Below, one piece after another: positions 54,190 through 62,248 of a DNA stretch of 64,000 bases. The DNA is from Staphylococcus pettenkoferi (GTDB lineage Bacteria; Bacillota; Bacilli; Staphylococcales; Staphylococcaceae). Position 1 is the stretch's first letter. Every line of letters starts with the position of its first letter. A program made the translations under genes and the position numbers. The notes under the pieces are model-generated. The model had not been told where the DNA came from, did not search any database, and saw only the letters and a program-made list of their open reading frames with translations. The stretch lies in contig NZ_PPRN01000036.1 in assembly GCF_002902685.1 (NCBI RefSeq), forward strand, positions 1-64,000. The letters run 5' to 3'.

Positions 54190-54274
54190 CAATATAAGTC
54201 ATTTGAAATGCATAGAGTAAGGTATAATACGGGTAGATAATATAATGAATCCTGAGAAGATAGAGGTGTTTCAA

Positions 54275-54754
54275 ATGGCAAATATTTCAGTGAAACGTGT
54301 TGCACTCACTGGCATTGCAGGTGGCTTGTTGGCCGGTGCAGTGAAGATTGGATGGGAGAGCCTATTCCCACCACGCACGCCAGAACGAGAAGAACCCCCA
54401 CCTTTAACATTTTTAAAAAAGGTCAAAGTAGGGGATAAAGTGTTAGATTACCGTGTGGTTTATAATCGTAATCCTATTCCAGTGGCCGTGATGGGTGTAC
54501 ATTTCGGATTCTCCATGGCCAACGCGTTAGTGTACGCATTAATGGCCGAACGTTGCACTACAGTAACGAAAGGTTATGGTAGTATGTTTGGAATTGCAGT
54601 CCACGTAGCATTTCACGATGTATTATTACCGTTATTAAAAATTACGCCGAAACGTAAAGACTTGCCACCACAAGAACTCGTTTCTGAATTCTTCGGTCAC
54701 ATCGTTTGGGCGAAGACAATTGAATTAGTCAGACGTGCTATTAAAACGAAATAG
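54275..54754 (+). CDS. YagU family membrane protein (DUF1440)
   Basis: A 159-residue protein beginning MANISVKRVALTGIAGGLLA, with GAVKIGWESLFPPRTPER and VYALMAERCTTVTKGYGSMFG, as in YagU, an inner-membrane protein tied to acid resistance in E. coli. GAGGTG at 6 bases supports ATG 54275 rather than 54245. Three to four membrane-prone segments. A TATAAT at 54223 may be its own -10 box. Role here inferred only. Confidence 0.82.
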   Translation: MANISVKRVALTGIAGGLLAGAVKIGWESLFPPRTPEREEPPPLTFLKKVKVGDKVLDYRVVYNRNPIPVAVMGVHFGFSMANALVYALMAERCTTVTKGYGSMFGIAVHVAFHDVLLPLLKITPKRKDLPPQELVSEFFGHIVWAKTIELVRRAIKTK

Positions 54755-54772
54755 AGATGCATCTAAGCCAAC

Positions 54773-54808
54773 GCGAGGGAAGTGAAGTTCCTTCGTGTTG
54801 GCTTTTTA
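54773..54808 (+). terminator. yagU terminator
   Basis: AGCCAACGCGA and TTCGTGTTGGCT pair, followed by TTTTT. Confidence 0.88.
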
Positions 54809-54815
54809 ACAATAA

Positions 54816-54850
54816 AAAGCTCTAAAATGAGGCGAAATCATTTTAGAGCA
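54816..54850 (-). terminator. yidC terminator
   Basis: GCTCTAAAATGA and TCATTTTAGAGC form a perfect 12-bp stem with TTTTTATTG following on the minus strand. Confidence 0.9.
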
Positions 54851-54860
54851 AGAAAGGCAG

Positions 54861-55682
54861 TTACTCATGGTGTTCCTCTTCGCTAAGATGACCTGTTCGT
54901 TGGGCGAGTTCACGTGCTTCTCGCCGAGCCTTTTTACCATAATACTGATGTGCAAAGTGAACTTGAATAATTAAGAATAAACCGCTAAACGTCCAATAAA
55001 GTCCGAGGGCTGACGCGGAATGTAACGCCACGAAACTGATAAAGATTGGTGATGCAATCATCATGATGTAGTAGGGCGTGCGCTGACCTTTCGGATAGTG
55101 GATGAGGTTAGCGATCGGCTGGATGAAATAAATCACTGCAGCAATAATCGTGATGAAGATTTCAGGTTCCGTTAAGTTGAACCATAAGAAATGTGGATGC
55201 GCATTGATGCCGCCTGCCGTTGGATACTTCAACACTGCGATTAAAGCGAACAGCAATGGAATTTGAACGAGTATCGGTAAGCAACCGAGCATACTCTTCC
55301 ACGGGCTGATGCCAAACTGTTTGTAGGTTGTGACGAGTTCTTGGTGTGCGTTGTTCTTCTCTTCTTGGTCTTCGGCGTTTTTGATGCGGGATTTGATTTT
55401 GTCGATCTTAGGTTTGATGATGTTGGTTTTTTCGCGCATCATGTGTAAATTCTTGGTTTGCATGACCATGAATGGGAGTAGGATGATTCTGACGATGAGT
55501 ACGATGGTGATGATCGCGAAGCCGTAGTTACCGTTGTATAGGTGGCCTAGGCTGTGTAGTAGATGGTCTAGGGGACTGACGAAGGTGTTGTAGAAGAAGC
55601 CGGTGCGGTCTTCTGTATTTTGGTAGTTGCATCCTGTGAGTAGGATGAGGGTTGTGATGAGTAGTAACCATTTTTTGTGCAT
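54861..55682 (-). CDS. yidC: YidC/OxaA membrane protein insertase, lipoprotein type
   Basis: A 273-residue insertase for membrane proteins. Signal peptide MHKKWLLLITTLILLTGC with a lipobox Cys at residue 18, then the family core: NYGFAIITIVLIVRIILLPF with the groove arginine, a cytoplasmic hairpin (MMREKTNIIKPKIDKIKSRI), GCLPILVQIPLLFALIAVL, and SASALGLYWTFSGLFLIIQ. GGAGG is 10 bases before ATG 55682; the frame runs on to 55775 without a site. The 5' 120 or so codons sit in a plus-strand G/T-rich tract next to repeat B6, so here the skew runs against the coding direction seen at fbp. Confidence 0.93.
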   Translation of the reverse strand: MHKKWLLLITTLILLTGCNYQNTEDRTGFFYNTFVSPLDHLLHSLGHLYNGNYGFAIITIVLIVRIILLPFMVMQTKNLHMMREKTNIIKPKIDKIKSRIKNAEDQEEKNNAHQELVTTYKQFGISPWKSMLGCLPILVQIPLLFALIAVLKYPTAGGINAHPHFLWFNLTEPEIFITIIAAVIYFIQPIANLIHYPKGQRTPYYIMMIASPIFISFVALHSASALGLYWTFSGLFLIIQVHFAHQYYGKKARREARELAQRTGHLSEEEHHE

Positions 55683-55777
55683 ATGGCTGGGCCTCCGGGT
55701 TGGTTTGTTTGTCTTCTCACTCACTGTATCATAGGAGGTGGGTTTATTAAAATGTATTGTGGGATTTTGGTTCATTG

Positions 55778-55844
55778 GTATTCGGGGGAATATGGTGTTT
55801 TGTACTAATTTGTATTCGTAAGAATTTAAAGTTGGTTACTAATT
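55778..55844 (-). repeat. Tandem array next to B6
   Basis: About two units: TGGTATTCGGGGGAATAT and ACTAATTTGTATTCGTAAGA, leading into ACTAATTTGCAATAC of the palindrome. Confidence 0.6.
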
Positions 55845-56000
55845 TGCAATACTGCGTATTGGGTGGGAGAAACGGCTCGCGTTCTTAGGGGGTCACGCTC
55901 AACTAAGTAATAACGCTTTGTTGCGCGTTATTACTGGATTTTCGCTGTGACCTTTAATCCCTCAAGAGTCTCGCCTACTCCCACCTTTAACTTGTATTGC
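55845..56000 (-). repeat. Class B palindromic element B6, inverted
   Basis: Closely similar to B5 in the same orientation. On the minus strand: AGGTGGGAGTAGGCGAGACT, GGTCACAGCGAAAATCC, inner stem AGTAATAACGC with GCGTTATTACT (loop one base longer than in B5), TAGTTGAGCGTGACC, CTCCCACC. Confidence 0.8.
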
Positions 56001-56200
56001 GTAAAAGTATAGAGAATAGCTAATCACGTACTAATTTGCAAATGTAACAACCCACACCCAACTATACACTTTTTGTTGTGTTTTGTTTTAATAGTAGAGT
56101 TTCGAGAAAGAAAGTGTTTCTACATAATTTTAGATAAACTTTGAATTCTAATTTAGTACATCTTGGGAAAATAAATCTTCTTCTAATTAAGTGATAAAAA
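56001..56200 (-). repeat. Flank module of B6
   Basis: Inverted flank signature: CCCACACCCAACTATACAC, TTGTTTTAATAGTAGAGTTTC and GAAAGAAAGTGTTTCTAC, then a block similar to the one at 19650-19680 (GGGAAAATAAATCTTCTTC). Confidence 0.55.
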
Positions 56201-56347
56201 ATATTAAATAATTAATTCTTCATCTACGTTAATTGGGGGGGGAATGAAGTATTCGAAAGAGATGAAACTCTAATATTGTCGTTAAACAGCTACCAAAATA
56301 AAATAAAGATGTTTATGAAAACTTCTAATTATAGTTAAAGAAGAGGC

Positions 56348-56440
56348 TGGAACACTAAAAGAAAATGGTATATGAAGTGAGTAAATCATTGAAAATAAAT
56401 ACCTTCGATTTTGTTCCAGTTTCTTCTCTTTAATCTAGTA
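56348..56440 (+). repeat. Class C repeat relic
   Basis: Outer arms GAAGAGGCTGGAAC and GTTCCAGTTTCTTCTC, and a CATTGAAAAT inner arm, but no core. It lies just past the antiporter stop and may serve as a terminator for it. Confidence 0.55.
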
Positions 56441-56453
56441 TGTGTATGCTTTT

Positions 56454-58478
56454 TTATTCACTAGCCACGACGATTTCGTTGTAGTTGATGTTTTCGCGCA
56501 CTTGGGTCGCAATGGTTTGATTGACGTGGCCTTGTTCGACGAGTTCGTCTAGGTATTGGCGTTGTAGGTATAAACCTTGCATTTTCTGTTCTGCGGTTTG
56601 AAGTGGCGCTGTTTTTGCATATTTTCTGTTACGTCGACGTAATAGGTTGAAACGGTTGTAGTATTCGTAGAGGACGATGCTCACTTCGAAGACATTTTCG
56701 TTCGTTTGTTCTTTGGTCAAGCGTAACGCGATGTTGTGGTGAACGATACGCATGACTTTCATCACTTCTCGCATGTTTGTTTTAAACTCGGCAAGTTGTT
56801 GTTTCGATTCTGGTTTGTTCTTTGCGCGATAACGTAAGGCGAACATTTTGATGCGCGTTTTGAATCTCTGCACGAAGGTTGATTCGCGATAGTGCACAGT
56901 GTTTTCAATCGCTGTGTGATATTTTTGTAGGACGGCGCGATCGATTTTATATTGTTCGACAAGTCGTTCGAGTGTTTCTGTTTCGACTTCTGATGCGAGG
57001 TCTTCTAAGCGTTTTACTTCTTTGGCATTTTTGTTCTCCGGCTCGATTTGCAGGAGGAAGAGTAGTTCATCGAAGTACGAGGAAATAATCGCACTATAGT
57101 TTTCATCTTTGTGTTGTTTACCTTGTTCTCTAAAATAGCTAATCACGCGTTCAAGAATATAGATTTTAGTCGTTTGATAGCTCATCGTTTGTTGTTCTTT
57201 ACGTGATGCTGAAGGCGTGATGAGTGGTAATATGACTTGGGCCATGACTAAGCTTATTAAGACCATTAATGATGCGATGAATAATAGGTCATTTTTAAAA
57301 GTAAAGGCATGATGGTTCGCAAGCATCGTTGGCAATGTTAGGGCCATCGAGAGTGAAATGGTACCGTGAATGCCACACATCGTCATAACTAAAGCATAAG
57401 AACCACGTCTCGGCGACGTATCGCTCTCCTCATCTAAGTAAGACTGAATATTTCGCGGATAGTAAAAGTCTTTGAACCAAATGTAGACCCAGATGAAACG
57501 CACGATGTAAATAGCTAAGGCAATGAGCAAGGTGGTAATAATCAAGAAGTGAATGTTCTCTGGCTCATGTTCAACGATGTCGATAACTACCTTTGGAACA
57601 ATGTAGCCTAACACGACAAATACGAAACCGTTCAATGCGTAACTGAGTGTATCCCAAATTTGGTTGTAACTCATTTGTAGCTCGGTTTGGGCACGAATTA
57701 AACGGTCATGTTCGAAACTATGAACCAATCCAGCTACTACAACTGCAATAATACCGGAAGCGTGGAGCTCTTCAGCTAATAGATACACTGCGAAGGGTGT
57801 TAATAACTGAATAAAGATGAGCGTGTTACTGTCTTTCAACCCTTTATTTGCGGAAAGATAGACGCGTAAACGTACAATGACAAAACCGATAATAAATCCA
57901 ATCAGCACACCAATGATTGTAGAAATAATAAATTGACCGATCGCATTTAAGGCAGAGAAAGCGCCTGTAACTAGCGCAGTGACTGCAATTTTAAATGAAA
58001 TGATACCGGCAGCATCATTCAACAGTGACTCGCCTTCGAGAATCGACATGGCACCTTTCGGAAGGACTTTGCCTTTCGTAATCGCCTGCACAGCAACTGC
58101 GTCTGTCGGACATAAGATGGCCGCAATCGCGAAGGCAGCTGGCATCGGTAAGTGCGGCCAAATCCAATGGATAAAGAAGCCAACACCAATGACTGTCGTG
58201 AACACGAGTGCCATCGCCATCAAGATGATCGGCTTACGATATTCAAGTAGCTTGGTACGAGAGACATGCGTCCCTTCGACGAATAGTAGTGGCGCGATGA
58301 CCGCCATCATAAACACTTCTGAATCAAATTCGAAGTGGAGTGGGATAGGTAGGATAAATAGACAAACACCTAGAGCAATTTGGATAAAAGCCATAGGTAC
58401 TTTCGGCAGTCGATTATGTATGATTGAGCTGATGACTACCGCGAGTATAAAGATTAAAAATGCTTCTAATAAATACAT
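56454..58478 (-). CDS. CPA1-type Na+/H+ antiporter with long cytoplasmic tail
   Basis: A 674-residue antiporter of the NhaP/NhaK/NHE-like CPA1 family. About 12 spans occupy residues 1-410, with FVEGTHVSRTKLLEYRKPI, CPTDAVAVQAITKGKVLPK, EGESLLNDAAGIISF (the ND pair in the ion site) and CGIHGTISLSMALTLPT. The remaining 260 residues are a helical, charged cytoplasmic domain without an obvious nucleotide motif, so regulation differs from the antiporter at 5042. GAGGTG precedes the ATG. Exchanges Na+ (or K+) for protons. The 3' end is G/T-rich on the plus strand, in the skewed zone of B6. Confidence 0.9.
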   Translation of the reverse strand: MYLLEAFLIFILAVVISSIIHNRLPKVPMAFIQIALGVCLFILPIPLHFEFDSEVFMMAVIAPLLFVEGTHVSRTKLLEYRKPIILMAMALVFTTVIGVGFFIHWIWPHLPMPAAFAIAAILCPTDAVAVQAITKGKVLPKGAMSILEGESLLNDAAGIISFKIAVTALVTGAFSALNAIGQFIISTIIGVLIGFIIGFVIVRLRVYLSANKGLKDSNTLIFIQLLTPFAVYLLAEELHASGIIAVVVAGLVHSFEHDRLIRAQTELQMSYNQIWDTLSYALNGFVFVVLGYIVPKVVIDIVEHEPENIHFLIITTLLIALAIYIVRFIWVYIWFKDFYYPRNIQSYLDEESDTSPRRGSYALVMTMCGIHGTISLSMALTLPTMLANHHAFTFKNDLLFIASLMVLISLVMAQVILPLITPSASRKEQQTMSYQTTKIYILERVISYFREQGKQHKDENYSAIISSYFDELLFLLQIEPENKNAKEVKRLEDLASEVETETLERLVEQYKIDRAVLQKYHTAIENTVHYRESTFVQRFKTRIKMFALRYRAKNKPESKQQLAEFKTNMREVMKVMRIVHHNIALRLTKEQTNENVFEVSIVLYEYYNRFNLLRRRNRKYAKTAPLQTAEQKMQGLYLQRQYLDELVEQGHVNQTIATQVRENINYNEIVVASE

Positions 58479-58724
58479 AGGGTCACCTCATCTGTGTAGT
58501 GTATTACTCAATATTTTAGCATTTAATGTGGGGAAGTACTATGTGATATGACTCCGAAATTGCGAGAAGTCATTTTAAATAGATAAACCTAGAAAGAAAT
58601 TGAAAAAGTGGGGAGCATGAGCGCATTCACGTGCAATAATAAATATATGAGTTAAGCAGTTCGATAGGTGGGGTATGCATCTACCCTTTATAATGTGACT
58701 ATCATAAGAAAGAGGATGTGCGTT

Positions 58725-59534
58725 ATGAAGATAGGATTGATTTCAGATTTACATGTGGATCGACATAATGAATTGACGCCTAATGACTATGCGACAGTGT
58801 TAAGCCAGAGTGTAAGGCAGCGCGAGGTGGATTTACTCATCATAGCTGGGGATATCGCCAATCGAGACGACATCGTAGTGGACTTTATTCATCGCCTAGA
58901 ACAGCTTACAAATATAACAATACGCTTCGTCCCAGGTAATCATGATTTATGGACCTCAGAAGATCAACCCTCTACAGCAGAGATACTTCAACGTTATCGT
59001 CAAATGGACGAATGTCTAGTAGGTTCACCTTATATCATTAACGACGCGTGGGCGATAGTAGGTAACACAGGATGGTACGATTATAGCTACGCCAGTTCGA
59101 AATTTACACAAGAACGGCTAGCACGAGGTAAATTCTACGGTGCTACTTGGCAAGATAAAGAACGCATTGACTTGCCTTACAAAGACTTAGAGCTGGCAGA
59201 ACGCGCAGTTGAACATACTAAAGAAGATCTTGCGAAAGTAGGGCAACGCCAAATTATTCTCGTCACACACGTGGTCACGCATCCGCAATTCGTCGTCCCA
59301 CTTCCACATCGACTCTTTGACTTCTTTAACGCCTATCTCGGCACTTCGAAATTTGCGGACATTTACCATCATTATCCGATTCGCTATAGTGTGATGGGGC
59401 ACGTGCATTTTAGAAAACGGCTCAACGACCAAGGTATTGAGTACATTTGTCCTTGCCTCGGTTATCCACGACAATGGCGCACGTCCGATATTTCCCGGGA
59501 AATGACTCAGACGTTACAAGTGATTGAAATCTAG
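58725..59534 (+). CDS. Calcineurin-like metallophosphoesterase
   Basis: A 269-residue phosphoesterase. Metal-binding motifs in order: ISDLHVD (6-12), GDIANRDD near 46, GNHDLW near 80, THVVTH near 183 and GHVHFRK near 225, so the two-metal site is complete. AGAGG with suitable spacing supports ATG 58725 (MKIGLISDLH); upstream ATGs at 58668 and 58716 lack proper spacing. Substrate unknown; could be a nucleotide or cyclic nucleotide phosphodiesterase. Confidence 0.88.
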   Translation: MKIGLISDLHVDRHNELTPNDYATVLSQSVRQREVDLLIIAGDIANRDDIVVDFIHRLEQLTNITIRFVPGNHDLWTSEDQPSTAEILQRYRQMDECLVGSPYIINDAWAIVGNTGWYDYSYASSKFTQERLARGKFYGATWQDKERIDLPYKDLELAERAVEHTKEDLAKVGQRQIILVTHVVTHPQFVVPLPHRLFDFFNAYLGTSKFADIYHHYPIRYSVMGHVHFRKRLNDQGIEYICPCLGYPRQWRTSDISREMTQTLQVIEI

Positions 59535-59567
59535 TTAAGTGAAGTTATTTTTAAAAGGCAAAAACAC

Positions 59568-60182
59568 CTAACGGGTTGGCTGAATATAAATACACATACG
59601 CCCAGGCGCATCATAACTTTGCCGCATACGAGCTTTAGGCATACGAATAACTTGGAAGCGATTCGGAATGAACGCCGGGACGTAGATAGAGTGGAACCAC
59701 TGACTCCACAACGGGTCAATGTAATAGTAATACTTGTCGTCATAACCGATTAATACAGTGGTATGAATATTCGAAGTGAGTTGCTCCTTCGTGCCATCCA
59801 GCTTAAACCAACGACGCGCAGGCGATTGACCCAGCACTGTATGGTAAATCAGAACAGGTTGACCTGCATCGATAATCGTTTCCAGTTCATCCAGAGTCTT
59901 GCCCGTGCCATCTTTAAAGCCATCATGAAACTGCTTCAGATGAGGTACATACGCCTGAGGAAAGATCGTTTGATGAAACCCAAACTTCACCAACAGCTGA
60001 TGACCCACATAACCCTTACGCGGATTATTACGATGCTTAGGCCAATCTTTCATTATGGTCGTCGCCTTGATACGATGATGATTATATTGTAAGAGCATAG
60101 CAGCCGCCACACCTTCACACCCCATGACCATAGGGATAGGGAAGAGCTGGCTTATCGGTTTTACAGGCAACATGCGCTTCAT
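59568..60182 (-). CDS. C39-like cysteine peptidase domain protein
   Basis: A 204-residue protein of the peptidase C39-like group. The putative nucleophile is in VMGCEGVAAAMLLQYN (Cys22), the His in NIHTTVLIGYDD and an Asp in YYYIDPLW, a complete Cys-His-Asp set. A mildly hydrophobic N terminus (MKRMLPVKPISQLFPIP) is not a clear signal peptide. AAGGAG precedes the ATG. Such domains cleave after double-glycine leaders or act as cell-envelope peptidases; no leader peptide or exporter is adjacent, so the substrate is unknown. Confidence 0.78.
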   Translation of the reverse strand: MKRMLPVKPISQLFPIPMVMGCEGVAAAMLLQYNHHRIKATTIMKDWPKHRNNPRKGYVGHQLLVKFGFHQTIFPQAYVPHLKQFHDGFKDGTGKTLDELETIIDAGQPVLIYHTVLGQSPARRWFKLDGTKEQLTSNIHTTVLIGYDDKYYYYIDPLWSQWFHSIYVPAFIPNRFQVIRMPKARMRQSYDAPGRMCIYIQPTR

Positions 60183-60327
60183 CTAATCTCCTTCTTTCCT
60201 GTCCAATTAGTATATTTATTATAGATGAAACCAATAGTAAAAGTATAGACAGAAGATATTCGAATAGCGATTTAGATAAATCATGAGCTTATGAGTAAAT
60301 ATTTGAAATTAACCTCGATACAAAAAG

Positions 60328-60361
60328 GGAGAATGGCACTTTTCAAAGACGCCATTCTCCC
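60328..60361 (-). terminator. Bidirectional terminator left of repeat locus
   Basis: AGGGAGAATGGC and GCCATTCTCCCT form a perfect 12-bp stem; TTTTT follows on the minus strand. It would end read-through from the exporter gene at 61007, after crossing repeats B7 and A3. No gene is seen in 60183-60327. Confidence 0.8.
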
Positions 60362-60384
60362 TAATTATTCTTATTTAGATTTAG

Positions 60385-60514
60385 TAAGAAACACTCTCTT
60401 CCTAGAAACGCTCTATTAAAACCAAACAACTAAAAGAGAGTGAGTGTGGTGTTGGTGGTAGTTTAACTAGTAATTAAGCTTTTTAGAAAGAATGATATTA
60501 AGATACAGAATACA
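60385..60514 (+). repeat. Left-flank module of A3
   Basis: GAAACACTCTCTTCCTAG, GCTCTATTAAAACC and AAAAGAGAGTGAGTGTGGTG; ACTCTCTT pairs with AAGAGAGT. Clearest example of the flank module in the window. Confidence 0.65.
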
Positions 60515-60630
60515 TGCAATACAAGTTAAGGGGGATGGCGCGACTCCTGCAGGAATAGCATGCGTCTTGAGACTACAGGCTCAAGCCATGCCTGCGGAAA
60601 GCGTCGCCACCCCCAATACGAAGTATTACA
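60515..60630 (+). repeat. Class A palindromic element A3
   Basis: TGCAATACAAGTTAAGGGGG, ACTCCTGCAGGAATAGCATG, GCCATGCCTGCGGAAAGCG, CACCCCCAATACGAAGTATT. Nearly identical to A1 and to inverted A2. A further flank module (GAAACACTATATTAAAATC, AGAGAAAGTGTGTTG) follows at 60635-60690. Confidence 0.8.
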
Positions 60631-60740
60631 AAATAGATCGAAACACTATATTAAAATCAAACATATAAGAGAAAGTGTGTTGTTTGTGGTTAATGTAATA
60701 TATAGCGTTATAGGAAAAAATTAAAATACCCAGATGCAAT

Positions 60741-60894
60741 TGCAACACAAGTAAAAGGTGGGAGTAGGCGAGACTCTTGAGGGATCAAGGGCACAGCGAA
60801 AATCCATTTTTCGAGCTATTAAGCGAGAAAAATTAGTTGAGCGTGACCCCCTAAGAACGTGAGCCGTCTCTCCCACCCAATACGAAGTATTGCA
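60741..60894 (+). repeat. Class B palindromic element B7 with divergent inner stem
   Basis: Arms as in B5 (GGTGGGAGTAGGCGAGACTC with GAGCCGTCTCTCCCACC). The inner stem is replaced by ATTTTTC-GA-GCT, ATTA-type loop, AGC-GA-GAAAAAT, which still pairs with an opposed GA/GA internal loop as in C1. The flanking GAAAATCC and TAGTTGA are unchanged. Confidence 0.8.
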
Positions 60895-61000
60895 AATTAG
60901 GAACAAACTCCATATTACTACGAATACAAATTAGTCACCATACACATTATTTCTACGAACACAAATTAGTACAAAATACTACAATCCAACGAACACACAT
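60892..61000 (+). repeat. Three-unit tandem array next to B7
   Basis: Three units of about 35-40 bp ending in CGAATACAAATTAGTCAC, CGAACACAAATTAGTAC and CGAACACACATTTTAC, running up to the stop of the exporter gene. Confidence 0.65.
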
Positions 61001-61006
61001 TTTACC

Positions 61007-62206
61007 TTAACCCAAACGACTACGCCGCACATTCAACATCACCTGCAACGTCACAATCAACACAGACGTCACAAGCAACAAAATCACATACGGCTGCACA
61101 CTATTCTCCCCCTGAATACCAACAAGCGGACTCACAGCACCACCCAAGATAAACTGGAACAAGCCCAGCAAACTCGAAGCATTACCACTACCGCCCGAAC
61201 GCGACTCCATCGCCAACGCAAAACTCAACGGGCCAATACCCGTCACCGGACACACATTCAAGAAGAAACCAAAAATCAACAGCCACAACGGCAAATGCGC
61301 CGTCACCGAAGCAATAATCAGCGCCACACCCGCCATCTGCACAATCGTCAACGTAATCAACAACGTCAAACGGTTAAAATACTCAACCAACAACGCAGTC
61401 AGCTGACTAATAATAATTAAACCAATACCATTCATCGTAATAATCACACTAAACTTCTGTGGCGATAAATGATACATATTCGCCGTAATAAACGGTGCTG
61501 CCGAAGCAAAGCTAAACAACATAACATACGTTAAGCCTTGAATAAACATTGGCAATAAGAAACTCGGTTTCTTCAATAACGTTCCATAATCCTGAATGAT
61601 TTCAGGGAAATTCAAGCGCGCTACATTCTGTTCGCGCGTTTCTTCCATTTTATAACCAGCAAGTAGTAGAATAATTAAACTAATCACCGCGAGAAGAACA
61701 AAGATCGCTTTCCAGTTACCTAGCGTAAGCGCATAGCCTCCGAGTAGCGGTGCGATGATAGTGACAATACCATTAACGACGAGCAAAGCAGAAATAGACT
61801 TCGCCAGTTTCGTCCCTTCCTGCTTATCACCGACAGACGCTTTCGCAATAACGATAGCACCACCGCCCGTCATCCCTTGGATAAAACGCAAGATCAAGAA
61901 GAACGGTAGTGTAGATGTAAAGATTGCCACGACTGACGCAATGACATAGATCGCTATAATCGTTAGAGCGACTTTCTTACGTCCAAACGCATCAGACAAT
62001 GGACCAAAGAGGAATTGTCCGATCGCTAAACCAATCATAGCGGTAGATAAAGTTAATTGAGCTTCCGAAGCAGTGATGTCGAAACTACTTTTCACATTTG
62101 TGAGTGAGACATTGTACATATCAATCGTCAGAGGACCAAATGTGGTCATGATACCTAAGACGATGATGAGCATCAATGGGAAGCGTTGTGAAAGTGGTTG
62201 ATTCAT
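61007..62206 (-). CDS. Bcr/CflA family drug exporter (MFS)
   Basis: A 399-residue, 12-span major facilitator of the Bcr/CflA group (bicyclomycin, chloramphenicol or other efflux). Family marks: TFGPLTIDMYNVSL in TM1, GQFLFGPLSDAFGRKKV (motif A), RFIQGMTGGGAIVIAKA in TM4 and APLLGGYALTLGNWKAIF (motif C). AAGGAG precedes the ATG. The last roughly 150 codons are almost free of A and C at coding-strand third positions, unlike the rest, and adjoin the B7 array. Substrate unknown. Confidence 0.9.
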   Translation of the reverse strand: MNQPLSQRFPLMLIIVLGIMTTFGPLTIDMYNVSLTNVKSSFDITASEAQLTLSTAMIGLAIGQFLFGPLSDAFGRKKVALTIIAIYVIASVVAIFTSTLPFFLILRFIQGMTGGGAIVIAKASVGDKQEGTKLAKSISALLVVNGIVTIIAPLLGGYALTLGNWKAIFVLLAVISLIILLLAGYKMEETREQNVARLNFPEIIQDYGTLLKKPSFLLPMFIQGLTYVMLFSFASAAPFITANMYHLSPQKFSVIITMNGIGLIIISQLTALLVEYFNRLTLLITLTIVQMAGVALIIASVTAHLPLWLLIFGFFLNVCPVTGIGPLSFALAMESRSGGSGNASSLLGLFQFILGGAVSPLVGIQGENSVQPYVILLLVTSVLIVTLQVMLNVRRSRLG

Positions 62207-62248
62207 GAGATTACTCCTTTACACGTGACTAGTCAGAGCGTCACTAAA

